Assembly: GCA_963662155.1 (NCBI GenBank)
Contig: OY759263.1
Span: forward strand, 1,654,095 to 1,718,094
Length of the DNA stretch: 64,000 bases
DNA from: Lamellibrachia columna
Lineage: Eukaryota; Annelida; Polychaeta; Sabellida; Siboglinidae
Direction of reading: 5' to 3'
Part shown: positions 1 through 10,224 of the stretch, in pieces
How the letters are laid out: every line of letters starts with the position of its first letter
How positions within the stretch are numbered: the stretch's first letter is position 1
Position numbers and translations under genes: made by a program
The notes under the pieces: model-generated
Seen by the model: only the letters and a program-made list of their open reading frames with translations
Databases searched by the model: none
What the model was told of the DNA's origin: nothing

Positions 1-100
1 TATATATGTTACCGCAGCATAGATGTAATTAAACAGCTATATATGTTACCGCAGCATAGATGTAATTAAACAGCTATATATGTTACCGCAGCACAGATGT
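1..100. repeat. 37-bp tandem repeat, cut by window start
   Basis: About 2.7 copies of a 37-bp AT-rich unit beginning tatatatgttaccgcagcat. The third copy decays after gcacagatgt. The array may continue to the left of the window. Confidence 0.85.
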
Positions 101-190
101 CGACAGCAGCTGCTGGAAAAGTGGTAAAGTTTAAGAGCTCAAGACATATGCGCACATTAAATGAGTTATAATGGAACATGTTGTAATAGC

Positions 191-250
191 AACACCCATA
201 GACAAACAGCAACACCCATAGACAAATAGCAACACCCATAGACAAATAAA
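191..250. repeat. 20-bp tandem repeat, 3 copies
   Basis: Three copies of aacacccatagacaaatagc with a few substitutions. The minus-strand reading frame over it is only a read-through of the repeat. Confidence 0.85.
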
Positions 251-640
251 AATACAATAATTTAATTAACATTTAATGGGATAGTCAACCAAAATCTAAC
301 ATATTTTCACCATATGACTGTTCCCTTAATCCTCTGTAGCTCCACGTGACATATATGCCATGATGTAAAAGTTCCTTGTTGACTAGATATCATTTAGCAT
401 AACTTTGCATTACTTTTTAGGTACACTAAATATTCAGGAGGGTCATATTATTTAGGCAATAGGCCTACAAGCAAAATAAATGTGCACACTTTTTATGATT
501 AATAGCATTGGAACTGTCTATATCATGAACTAATATATTAATTACTGTAATAACCCCTAATTTAACGACATTGTCATTGAGATCACATTTATTGAATGTG
601 GATTTTTTTCATAATAACACACTTACCCGATCAAAGTTTG
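251..640. other. AT-rich unique sequence, nothing recognised
   Basis: About 390 bases without a tandem repeat, a convincing reading frame or a recognisable element. Confidence 0.6.
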
Positions 641-2135
641 GAGCAAGCACTCCCTTGATGATCTGGGTGGTCGTGGTTCTCTAGAGCAAGCGTTCCATTG
701 ATGATCTGGGTGGTCGTGGTTCTCTGGAGCAAGCGCTCCCTTGATGATCTGGGTGGTCGTGGTTCTCTAGAGCAAGCGTTCCATTGATGATCTGGGTGGT
801 CGTGGTTCTCTGGAGCAAGCGCTCCCTTGATGATCTGGGTGGTCGTGGTTCTCTAGAGCAAGCGTTCCATTGATGATCTGGGTGGTCGTGGTTCTCTGGA
901 GCAAGCGCTCCCTTGATGATCTGGGTGGTCGTGGTTCTCTGGAGCAAGCGTTCCATTGATGATCTGGGTGGTCGTGGTTCTCTGGAGCAAGCGTTCCATT
1001 GGTGATCTGGGTGGTCGTGGTTCTCTGGAGCATTGATGATCTGGGTGGTCGTGGTTCTCTGGAGCAAGCACTCCCTTGATGATCTGGGTGGTCTTGGTTC
1101 TCTGGAGCAAGCGCTCCCTTGATGACCTGGGTGGTCGTGGTTCTCTGGAGCAAGCACTCCTTTGATGATCTGGGTGGTCGTGGTTCTCTGGAGCAAGCGC
1201 TCCCTTGATGATCTGGGTGGTCGTGGTTCTCTGGAGCAAGCGTTCCATTGATGATCTGGGTGGTCGTGGTTCTCTAGAGCAAGCGTTCCATTGATGATCT
1301 GGGTGGTCGTGGTTCTCTAGAGCAAGCGTTCCATTGATGATCTGGGTGGTCGTGGTTCTCTGGAGCAAGCGCTCCCTTGATGATCTGGGTGGTCTTGGTT
1401 CTCTGGAGCAAGCGTTCCATTGATGATCTGGGTGTTCTTGGTTCTCTGGAGCAAGCGTTCCATTGATGATCTGGGTGTTCTTGGTTCTCTGGAGCAAGCG
1501 TTCCCTTGATGATCTGGGTGTTCTTGGTTCTCTGGAGCAAGCGTTCCATTGATGATCTTGGTGGTCTTGGTTCTCTGGAGCAAGCGCTCCCTTGATGATC
1601 TGGGTGGTCTTGGTTCTCTGGAGCAAGCGTTCCATTGATGATCTGGGTGTTCTTGGTTCTCTGAAGCAAACGTTCCATTGATGATCTGGGTGTTCTTGGT
1701 TCTCTGGAGCAAGCGTTCCCTTGATGATCTGGGTGTTCTTGGTTCTCTGGAGCAAGCGTTCCATTGATGATCTGGGTGGTCTTGGTTCTCTGGAGCAAGC
1801 GCTCCCTTGATGATCTGGGTGTTCTTGGTTCTCTGGAGCAAGCGTTCCATTGATGATCTGGGTGTTCTTGGTTCTCTGGAGCAAGCGCTCCCTTGATGAT
1901 CTGGGTGGTCTTCGTTCTCTGGAGCAAGCATTCCATTGATGATCTGGGTGGTCGTGGTTCTCTGGATCAAGCTTTCCCTTGATGATCTGGGTGGTCGTGT
2001 TTCTCTGGAGCAAGCACTCCCTTGATGATCTGGGTGGTCGTGGTTCTCTGGAGCAAGCGTTCCACTGATGATCTGGGTGGTCGTGGTTCTCTGGAGCAAG
2101 CGCTCCCTTGATGATCTGGGTGGCCTTGGTTCTCT
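641..2135. repeat. 43-bp minisatellite derived from a transposase-like coding sequence
   Basis: About 35 copies of a 43-bp unit containing gagcaagcgctcccttgatg and gatctgggtggtcgtggttc. One copy near 1030 has lost about 10 bp. Two sub-types alternate irregularly (cgctccctt / cgttccatt and gtggtc / gtgttc). On the minus strand the unit has no stop in any frame. Because 43 is not a multiple of 3, it yields overlapping open frames with a 43-residue period (up to 386 codons), which I regard as spurious. One frame reads RTKTTQIIKGALAPEN and is continuous in sense with the hAT-like relic at the right edge, so the array appears to be an expansion of that relic. Confidence 0.93.
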
Positions 2136-2340
2136 CCGCCGAGAACTATTTGGCAATATCAAGTCGGGAAACATTTCTCCAACCATCTTGCTGCAATCGT
2201 CCATTGTCGCCAACGGCAAGTTGCTCTTGGCAATAAAGTTGATAAACCTGGTTTCCGCAGCCAATACCCTGTCAACCTCGGTGCCAGCGGCGACATACCG
2301 CGCGATACCGCCACCCATACGTGCTGAAAGAAACAGTCTC
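2118..2340 (-). pseudogene. hAT-like transposase-derived fragment (relic)
   Basis: On the minus strand the sequence reads RFINFIAKSNLPLATMDD, then SKMVGEMFPD. This spacing of a conserved LPLA-type motif and an MFPD motif is what I remember from hAT-related, DUF4371/C17orf113-like proteins. After MFPD the frame shifts by one base and reads DIAK, a stop, then AERTKATQIIKGALAPEN, which is the expected continuation in this family. The relic therefore has at least one frameshift and one stop. Its downstream part has become the 43-bp minisatellite at 641-2135. The family assignment is from memory of motif layout, without a search. The reading of MFPD and the repeat peptide is direct. Confidence 0.5.
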
Positions 2341-2395
2341 CCCCACTCAACTTTCTTCTCTCTTTTGGAGACTCGCAGGGATTAAAGCTGCTCCG

Positions 2396-2487
2396 CGTCG
2401 CCCATCCGACTATCGTGTCGCCCATCCGACTCTCGTGGCGCCCATCCGACTCTCGTGGCGCCCATCCGACTCTCGTGGCGCCCTCCC
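2396..2487. repeat. 20-bp tandem repeat, about 4.5 copies
   Basis: Units of cgcccatccgactctcgtgg run through to a degenerate last copy (cgccctcccgag). It lies just beyond the hAT-like relic. Confidence 0.85.
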
Positions 2488-2720
2488 GAGAACGCGTGCG
2501 CGAGAAAATGTGAAATCACTTCATTTAAGACCAAATAAATAACAAGTCCACAGAACGCTCAACGGCGCGCGACGAGGACGGCCCCAGTGCGCAAGAAATA
2601 TATTTAGTTTTGGAGTACAAAAAATTTGGGGGAAAGTACCAAAAAAGCAGGACATTTCAGCCAAAAAGCGGGAAAGCGGGATCAAGGTGAAAAAGCGGGA
2701 TTTCCCACCCGAAAGCGGTA

Positions 2721-2806
2721 ATGTTGACACATATGCCACAGATATTGACACATATGTCACATATGTTGACACATATGCTACAGATGTTGACACATATGCC
2801 ACAGAT
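2721..2806. repeat. 21-bp tandem repeat, 4 copies
   Basis: Four copies of a 21-bp unit starting atgttgacacatatgccaca, with single-base variants. Confidence 0.85.
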
Positions 2807-2860
2807 GCAAAGAATGTTGACTAAATGCATAAATATCTTCTTCTTCTTCCATTTGAGCTC

Positions 2861-2927
2861 ATAACTCTAGGTTAGCCACATATAACTCTAGGTTAGCCAC
2901 ATATAACTCTAGGTTAGCCACATATAA
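2861..2927. repeat. 21-bp tandem repeat, 3 copies
   Basis: Three near-perfect 21-bp units containing taactctaggttagccacat. The unit is unrelated to the neighbouring 21-bp array. The right flank (aaatgtggcta) is a short inverted copy of tagccacat. Confidence 0.85.
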
Positions 2928-2934
2928 ATGTGGC

Positions 2935-3400
2935 TAGAGTATTTCCGAGCCGATATCACTATTGCGTGGGAGCGGGTGATCTAGCGCTGGTCCGGGTCCG
3001 TGTTGGTCAGAATATGTCGCGTCTGCGTGGTTAGGCAATAAATTAGTGCATGGGTTATACGATATGTAATAATAAGGACTGTATAATTGTTCTGTGTTGG
3101 CATGGTGAGAAGGCACTATCTAAACCTTTCTACTGACGGTTGGATAACTAATTCTTGAGTACTCTTGTTCCACAGTCTGATGGCGCTGGGGAAGAATGAA
3201 CATTTGTAGGCGTCGACGCGGGTGAAAGTCTGGTAGAAGCGATAAGCGCTGCCTCTGGTGCGTGCTGGTGCGTGCTGGTGTGTGCTGGTGTGTGCTGGTG
3301 CGTGCTGGTGTGTGCTGGTGCGTGTCGGTGCGGCGGCGAGTGACTTCGCTGTAACATCAACCAGTTTGTGGTTGATGCGGTAGAGCATCATCATCTTGTG
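2935..3400 (-). mobile_element. 3'-terminal fragment of a LINE reverse transcriptase ORF and its tail
   Basis: The minus frame ending at 3116 reads MMMLYRINHKLVDV, then a repeat-derived stretch, then YKCSFFPSAIRLWNKS and a short tail. This is the familiar C-terminus of a non-LTR retrotransposon polyprotein (M-Y-R/K-I-xx-LVD-I ... YxxSFFPxxIxLWNxLP). Only the last 90 or so codons remain, followed by about 180 bases of likely 3' untranslated sequence, so the element is heavily 5'-truncated. A 10-bp minisatellite has expanded inside the coding part. Clade (RTE-, Jockey- or L2-like) cannot be fixed from this piece. Confidence 0.65.
3256..3336. repeat. 10-bp minisatellite inside a LINE fragment
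   Basis: About eight copies of ctggtgcgtg / ctggtgtgtg. On the minus strand they encode alternating His/Thr/Ala/Pro residues between the LVDV and TRGSAYRF parts of the reverse transcriptase tail. Confidence 0.85.
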
Positions 3401-3418
3401 GTGCCGAATTAAATTGAG

Positions 3419-3496
3419 CTGTAATGACTAATGCTGACACTGGTGAACGAATTGAATTGAACGGTAATGACTAATGCTGACACTGATGAACGAATC
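3419..3496. repeat. 45-bp tandem duplication
   Basis: Two copies of a unit containing gtaatgactaatgctgacac, separated by 45 bp, with small differences. Confidence 0.75.
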
Positions 3497-3648
3497 TTCT
3501 GGCAGACAGCGTAGCTCATTGATTTCTTACATGTTACCATGCTTCCGTCAACAGTCTCCATGGTTACGTGACAGTGATACTTGGGCACAGGGAAGTAACA
3601 ACCATCAGTTTAGTTTCGAGATAAACAAGCCTTGACTAATAACATAGT

Positions 3649-4154
3649 CAGTAATATAACGACAGTCGTCTCAGTAATATAACGACAGTCGTCTCAGTAA
3701 TATAATGACAATCGTCTCAGTAATATAACGACAGTCTTCTCAGTAATATAACGACAGTCGTCTCAGTAATATAACGACAGTCTTCTCAGTAATATAACGA
3801 CAGTCGTCTCAGTAATATAATGACAGTCGTCTCAGTAATATAACGACAGTCGTCTCAGTAATATAACAACAGTCGTCTCAGTAATATAACGACAGTCGTC
3901 TCAGTAATATAACGACAGTCGTCTCAGTAATATAATGACAATCGTCTCAGTAATATAACGACAGTCGTTTCAGTAATATAACGACAGTTGTCTCAGTAAT
4001 ATAACGATAGTCGTCTCAGTAATATAATGACAGTCGTCTCAGTAATATAACGACAGTCGTCTCAGTAATATAATGACAGTCGTCTCAGTAATATAACGAC
4101 AGTCGTCTCAGTAATATAACGACAGTCGTCTCAGTAATATAACGACAGTCGTCT
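3649..4154. repeat. 23-bp minisatellite, 22 copies
   Basis: A very regular array: 506 bp equals 22 x 23 bp. The unit begins cagtaatataacgacagtcg. Variants include tgaca and cttct substitutions, and indels are almost absent, which suggests recent expansion. Confidence 0.93.
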
Positions 4155-4545
4155 TAATAAGCCTTCTTATAAGCACGACGATGTCATAAATCGTTATATG
4201 TGTGCAGTCGAGCCTAAAGACATCTAGAACATACCAAAACAGTAAAATATGTTTACACAGAAACCGTTTTTAAGACAGATTAATCTGAGATAATAGGAAA
4301 TAAATATTAAGTAAAGGCGGGGCAAGCTTTCTTGGTTAGCCCGAGATAACGTTAATAGTAAGTACATTTAATATGTTTAGGCGCTTAGAGAAAAATTAAG
4401 TATAACACAAAGTTTTGATGAAATTTAAATAAAATAGCATAGAACTATTGACGTAATGCCTGATCAAATAGACTTGTGGTATGTGATCAGTACGATGGTT
4501 GACCTTAGAAAGTCCATGTGTAGAAATCCATTACAGGATTCGCAG
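4155..4545. other. Unique AT-rich stretch, nothing recognised
   Basis: Contains no tandem repeat or reading frame of note. Confidence 0.5.
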
Positions 4546-4642
4546 TTGCCTATAGGATGACAGACACGAGACACATATTGCCTATAAGATGACAGACACG
4601 AGACACATATTGCCTATAGGATGACAGACACGAGACACATAT
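4546..4642. repeat. 32-bp tandem repeat, 3 copies
   Basis: Three copies of a 32-bp unit containing atgacagacacgagacacat. The only internal differences are single bases. Confidence 0.9.
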
Positions 4643-4787
4643 TCGCGGAGAGAAAGGAGAAAAAGAATGAAAAATCGCCCACGTGATAAGATTGTACAGA
4701 GATGTGACAATGAGAATTGGGATGGAAATGCAGCCGAAGTAAAAGCCCAGGGCTAGAAAAGAACATGCGTCTGTATTTTCAGGGTTG

Positions 4788-5110
4788 GGTCAAATTTAAC
4801 AAGATTTAATAATATTGTAAAATATAGCAAAATTACCATATTAAGTTACAATATCCAGACGACAAGATATTAATGACGACAAGATATTCATAACGACAAG
4901 ATATTCATGACGACAAGATATTCGTGACGACAAGATATTCGTGACGACAAGATATTCATGACGACAAGATATTCGTGACGACAAGATATTCATGACGACA
5001 AGCGGACAAGGAAGCCATTGTCTTATATTTTTGTATAGCCTGCCCTTATCAGATATATGTCAAATTTATTTTTAAACATATTCAACTGGTGACATGAATA
5101 CAGTTATTGT
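4788..5110 (-). mobile_element. CR1-type LINE tail interrupted by a 17-bp minisatellite
   Basis: The stretch opens with a degenerate atttaacaag motif. After the minisatellite it continues with ggacaaggaagccattg, tatagcctgcccttatcaga and ttttaaacatattca. The same landmarks, in the same order, form the 3' untranslated tail of the CR1 elements at 33.4, 47.7 and 56.8 kb (minus orientation). Here the segment between the terminal repeats and the ggacaagg block is replaced by a 17-bp tandem array. No coding part remains. Confidence 0.75.
4857..5000. repeat. 17-bp minisatellite inside a CR1 tail
   Basis: About eight copies of acgacaagatattcatg, with variants attcgtg and attaatg. It sits where other CR1 tails carry the catcc...cagatggcaagt segment. 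Confidence 0.9.
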
Positions 5111-5425
5111 GTAATTATAATTGGTTACTGATAACATGCTGTATTTATGATAGTCATTGATTCTGGTTTATAATTGTGCCTTAACTGTAACTGATTCTTG
5201 TGTATAGTTGCAACAGTTTCGTCAACTGTGATATATTCATACATCACCGTTATATGTTGTCAGTCGTATGCAAATATCATCAACGAACATATAGTTAACA
5301 ACTACTGACTAAACCTTTGGAATAAACACATGGCCAACATAATGCATAATTGTAATTGTAATAACATTAACTGTAATTGTTATTGGTTACATTGTGTGTA
5401 TTTGGATCTAGACCTGGTTGAGATT
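5110..5425. other. Unique sequence, nothing recognised
   Basis: AT-rich, with short TGTAATTG-type repeats only. No coding or element signature. Confidence 0.5.
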
Positions 5426-5745
5426 GCTATATTGGGGCTGTGGCTAACGCGGGTGTGTTCGTGTATGAAATGATACATTGGGGCTCTGGTTAGTGTGGGT
5501 GTGTTCGTGTGTACATGATACATTGAGGCTCTGGTTAGCGCGGGTGTATTCGTGGGTACATGATACATTGAACCTCTGGTTAGCGTAATTGTGTTCGTGT
5601 GTACATGATACATTGGGGCTCTGGTTAGCGTGGGTGTGTTCGTGTGTACATGATACATTGGAGCTCTGGTTAGCGTAAGTGTGTTCGTGTGTACATGATA
5701 CATTGGGGCTCTGGTTAGCGCTGGTGTGTTCGTGTGCACATTTGC
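5425..5745. repeat. 45-bp minisatellite, about 7 copies
   Basis: The unit contains gttcgtgtgtacatgataca and ggggctctggttagcg. As 45 is a multiple of three, the minus strand carries a 15-residue repeat (HTNTPALTRAPMYHV), but nothing flanking suggests a gene. Confidence 0.9.
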
Positions 5746-6380
5746 ACTAAAATGCAGACAAGAAATTAAAATATCAACCATTGTGCAGAAATACAAGCAG
5801 CTGTTCGCGATGATGATGATATGTAGTCGTAGCCGCAGTTAGGCCGTTGGCGTCCGCGTGCTGTCGTTTCGAGCCTGTACATGAAGCAACTGCTAAGGTC
5901 CAAGACAGGAGTAGGACGGGGCAGGTCATTGTTTTGTGTATTTGCCAATATTAGAAACAAGGACAAAATTATGTACAGCAACTATGAAAGGGTGGCGATA
6001 ACACAGAAATTGTGCGCTTATCTAGGGAAGATGGAGCTAGTTTTAAGGGATGGGAGACATCGTACAACCAAGTGGGCAGTAATTTTGAGAAAGGAAAAAT
6101 AAGCACGAAAAACGAATATAATATTATGGTACAGAACATTGCTCTCGTATAATAAGTATTGCCGAATCAATGACTAACACAAATATAATATATACCGAAT
6201 TAAGAGTGACATGTTAAGTACAGTTTGTGAAGAATAGAGGAGGGACGTTGTTGAGGTCTGGGAATCAACCTGGTTACTTTTGAGATAACCACGGAAAAGT
6301 CGTTTGTGTTCGCTAAGTCAGGAAAACCGTCAGTCGTCACTGCGCTGCTGCGGAGTTCGCGGCTTAGCGAATGTGGATAT
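5746..6380. other. Unique sequence with short unassigned ORFs
   Basis: A plus-strand frame of 73 codons ends at 6102 and a 71-codon minus frame overlaps it. Neither has recognisable motifs, splice context or homology I can recall, so no gene is called. Confidence 0.4.
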
Positions 6381-6381
6381 G

Positions 6382-6383
6382 TG

Positions 6384-6418
<35 letters not shown>

Positions 6419-6436
6419 ATGCGTGCGTGCGCGCGG
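6382..6436. repeat. (GTGC)n microsatellite
   Basis: About 13 tetranucleotide units (gtgcgtgcgtgc) with one gcat interruption and a gcgcgcg end. Alternating purine-pyrimidine, so capable of Z-DNA. Confidence 0.95.
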
Positions 6437-6470
6437 GCTTGAAAACCAATTGAATCGATCGGTGTATATA

Positions 6471-6552
6471 TTGTATTCGTTGTGGACGACCCGTTTACGC
6501 TATCTATCCAATTGTATTCGTTGTGGACGACCCGTTTACGCTATCTATCCAA
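6471..6552. repeat. 41-bp tandem duplication
   Basis: Two identical 41-bp copies (6471-6511 and 6512-6552) starting ttgtattcgttgtggacgac. Confidence 0.92.
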
Positions 6553-6685
6553 TTGATCCAGCGCAGTATTCCATGGAGAATACGATGCTTTATGCGAGTT
6601 TCTGATAATGCCGCCGCGGATCGATTTGAAATGTCTGTCACTGACGATTTGTGTTGGCGAATTTAGAACGCTCTTGTTTTGGATG

Positions 6686-6800
6686 TAAACTGACGACACG
6701 TGACACTCACAGCGAAACATGAAGTCTTGGAACGACACAAAAACTGACGACACGTGGCACTCACAGCGAAACATGCTGAAGTCTTGGAACGACACAAATT
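6686..6800. repeat. About 58-bp tandem duplication
   Basis: Two copies of a unit containing cactcacagcgaaacatg and gtcttggaacgacacaaa. The second has a 3-bp insertion (ctg). Confidence 0.85.
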
Positions 6801-6845
6801 AACAAAATACAGCAGTTCAGTATAAATTCGCACCTCTGTAAAATA

Positions 6846-7924
6846 CATCTGACGAATACTGTCCGAATACTGTCGTCGGGTGGTCATCTGACGAATACTC
6901 TCGTCGGATGGTCATCTGACGAATACCATCGTCGGGTGGTCATCTGACGAATACTGTCGTCGGATGGTCATCTGACGAATACTGTCGTCGGATGGTCATC
7001 TGACGAATACTGTCGTCGGGTGGTCATCTGACGAATACTGTCGCCGGATGGTCATCTGACGAATACTGTCGTCGGATGGTCATTTGACGAATACTGTCGT
7101 CGGGTGGTCATCTGACGAATACTGTTGTCGGATGGTCATCTGACGAATACTGTCGTCGGGTGGTCATCTGACGAATACTGTCGTCGGATGGTCATCTGAC
7201 GAATACTGTTGTCGGATGGTCATCTGACGAATACTGTCGTCGGGTGGTCATCTGACGAATACTGTCGTCGGATGGTCATCTGACGAATACTGTCGTCGGA
7301 TGGTCATTTGACGAATACTGTCGTCGGGTGGTCATCTGACGAATACTGTCGTCTTATGGTCATCTGACGAATACTGTTGTCGGGTGGTCATCTGACGAAT
7401 ACTGTCGTCGGGTGGTCATCTGACGAATACTGTCGTCGGATGGTCATCTGACGAATACTGTCGTCGGGTGGCCATCTGACGAATACTCTCGTCGGATGGT
7501 CATCTGACGAATACTGTCGTCGGGTGGTCATCTGACGAATACTGTCGTCGGATGGTCATCTGACGAATATTGTCGTCGGATGGTCATCTGACGAATACTG
7601 TCGTCGGATGGTCATCTGATGAATACTGTCGTCGGATGGTCATCTGACGAATACTGTTGTCGGATGGTCATCTGACGAATACTCTCGTCGGATGGTCATC
7701 TGACGAATACTGTCGTCGGGTGGTCATCTGACGAATACTGTCGTCGGATGGTCATCTGACGAATACTGTCGTCGGATGGTCATCTGACGAATACTGTCGT
7801 CGGATGGTCATCGGACGAATACTGTCGTCGGATGGTCATCTGACGAATACTGTTGTCGGATGGTCATCTGACGAATACTGTCGTCGGGTGGTCATATGAC
7901 GAATACTGTCGTCGGGTGATCATC
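6846..7924. repeat. 28-bp minisatellite, about 38 copies
   Basis: The unit contains tgacgaatactgtcgtcgga followed by tggtcatc. A ggA/ggG toggle varies between copies, and occasional tgtt, ctct and cgcc variants appear. Length is almost constant. Within the unit, gacgaatac/gtcgtcgg give weak dyad symmetry. Confidence 0.95.
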
Positions 7925-8017
7925 TGCCATACTTTGAACAGGCTCACAGGAAGCCTACTGGTGTCACAGCGACAGTAGCAATATCAATACACGTCTGCAT
8001 ATTGCGCCGTCGTGATA

Positions 8018-8724
8018 ACTGGCTGAAGCAAACGCGACGTCGTGCTAACTGGTTGAAGCAAACGCGACGTCGTGCTAACTGGCTGAAGCTAACGCGACGT
8101 CATGCTAACTGGCTCAAGCAAACGCGACGTCGTGATAACTGGCTGAAGCTAACGCGACGTCGTGCTAACTGGCTGAAGCTAACGCGACGTCGTGGTAATT
8201 GGCTGAAGCTAACGCGACGTCGTGGTAATTGGCTGAAGCTAACGCGCCGTCGTGCAACTGGCTGAAGCTAACGCGACGTCGTGGTAATTGGCTGAAGCTA
8301 ACGCGACGCCGTCCTAACTGGCTGAAGCTAACGCGACGTCGTCCTAACTGGCTGAAGCTAACGCGACGTCGTGGTAATTGGCTGAAGCTAACGCGACGTC
8401 GTGCTAACTGGCTGAAGCTAACGCGCCGTCGTGTAACTGGCTGAAGCTAACGCGACGTCGTGGTAATTGGCTGAAGCTAACGCGACGTCGTGCTAATTGG
8501 CTGAAGCTAACGCGACGCCGTCCTAACTGGCTGAAGCTAACGCGACGCCGTCCTAACTGGCTGAAGCTAACGCGACGTCGTGCTAACTGGCTGAAGCTAA
8601 CGCGACGTCGTGGTAATTGGCTGAAGCTAACGCGACGTCGTGCTAATTGGCTGAAGCTAACGCGACGCCGTCCTAACTGGCTGAAGCTAACGCGACGCCG
8701 TCCTAACTGGCTGAAGCTAACGCG
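8018..8724. repeat. 30-bp minisatellite, about 24 copies
   Basis: The unit contains gctgaagctaacgcgacgtc then gtgctaactg. On the plus strand it gives a 10-residue repeat (NWLKLTRRRA). Single-base losses near 8254 and 8432 shift the frame, so the coding potential is not maintained and I treat the frame as incidental. Confidence 0.95.
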
Positions 8725-9155
8725 TAGTCGTTGTCACAAGACTGAAATAAATGGAGTCGCTGTTGTTTCTTATGTCGCGTGAGGCCCTTCAATAACAATG
8801 GTCTTCCATATGGTCTACGAACCGCATCCGTCGTTCTATGATCTTATGTGAGAGTTGTCGCCATACAGTCCGCTGTTTGTGACACACTGGTTCCAGTGAA
8901 TGTTCAACATCGTCCTGTGCATGCTACCGCGCCGTAAATGTCACATAACTGCATTAAATGAAGCCGCCGAACTTCCAACAAGAAGACTTATACGATGCGT
9001 AGCCAGGTCATTGTCGAAGTGTTTGACACTATTCGGCTTCCACATTATACTTATGGTACCAATGTTTATGGATTTACGCGGCATCCAAACTATTGAGCTT
9101 CCATGATACGTGTTACGTGACAGTTGGTCAAAGAAAGTTTGTAGCAGCACCTGAC
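8725..9155. other. Unique sequence, nothing recognised
   Basis: Two overlapping 68-69-codon frames on opposite strands at 8900-9150 carry no recognisable motif. Confidence 0.45.
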
Positions 9156-9157
9156 TA

Positions 9158-9502
9158 GTGAACGTTACAGCCGACCAGTGAACGGTAGAGCCGGCCAGTG
9201 AACGGTAGAGCCGACCAGTAAACGGTAGAGCCGACCAGTGAACGGTAGAGCCGGCCAGTGAACGGTAGAGCCGGCCAGTGAACGGTAGAGCCGACCAGTG
9301 AACGGTAGAGCCGGCCAGTGAACGGTAGAGCCGGCCAGTGAACGGTAGAGCCGGCCAGTGAACGGTACAGCCGACCAGTGAACGGTAGAGCCGGCCAGTG
9401 AACGGTAGAGCCGGCCAGTGAACGGTAGAGCCGACCAGTGAACGGTAGAGCCGGCCAGTGAACGGTAGAGCCGGCCAGTGAACGGTAGAGCCGACCAGTG
9501 GT
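9158..9502. repeat. 20-bp minisatellite, about 17 copies
   Basis: Unit gtgaacggtagagccggcca, with a g/a toggle (ccggcc/ccgacc). The right end stops abruptly at gtggtacagcc. Confidence 0.95.
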
Positions 9503-9838
9503 ACAGCCTACGATGTACTGTAAATAATTGTCGATGTAATTATGTTCCCAATATCGCATTCACACGATTGTATGGTCATTTGTGTGCGACGTGAGCCATT
9601 AACAACAACCCCAGTTATGTCTACACATTGTTTAAACATTCATGCGTAAACTAACGCTGGGTTGAATGAGTACAGTTCAGCTACGTCATTCGTACAACCG
9701 ACATTCAGTCCATGAATTGTTGTGACAATGTTGTGACTATGCTAACGCAAGCTTCAAACACTAACAACACAGAAACAATATAAGCAACATTTCGAATTAA
9801 TGTATACACAAACACTTTGGTTTTACTACTTCACCATA
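9503..9838. other. Unique sequence, nothing recognised
   Basis: No repeat or coding signal of note. Confidence 0.45.
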
Positions 9839-10056
9839 TGTGACAACATCACTGCTACATCACATCCCTGTGGTTGCAATCACTGTACGTTTACGACATC
9901 ACAATGTGACATCACTGTTACATCACATACCTATGGTTGCAATCACTGTACGTTTACGACATCACAATGTGACATCACTGTTACATCACATACCTATGGT
10001 TGCAATCACTTTACGTTTAAGACATCACAATATGGCATCACCGTTACATCAAAGTA
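9839..10056. repeat. 63-bp minisatellite, about 3.5 copies
   Basis: The unit contains tgtgacatcactgttacatc and ggttgcaatcactgtacg, with a spacing of 63 bp. It is stop-free in a plus frame (21-residue period), but the short open frame has no gene context. Confidence 0.88.
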
Positions 10057-10224
10057 AAAAGTATGTTACACCGTTCATTGTACGTGTCACACATGTATTC
10101 ACTTGTACGGCGATGCGATCACGTGTCTTCGGGTGTTGTTAATTAGGCAGCCATTGGCTGGAACAGAAACAATGGCGCGAAACATTGAGCCTTCGACGGA
10201 ATTCTACTGGACAAGTTAGACAGC

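Noticed and set aside
853..2013. Minus-strand frames of 220-386 codons in the 43-bp array
   Set aside because: All three minus frames are open because the unit lacks stops. There is no start context, flanking exon or non-repetitive coding part. The period of 43 residues is exactly the frame-cycled unit.
6846..7924. CRISPR-like array
   Set aside because: Direct tandem repeats without spacers, in an animal-type genome.
8002..8444. NWLKLTRRRA repeat protein
   Set aside because: Frame is lost twice by single-base deletions inside the array, so it is not maintained as coding.
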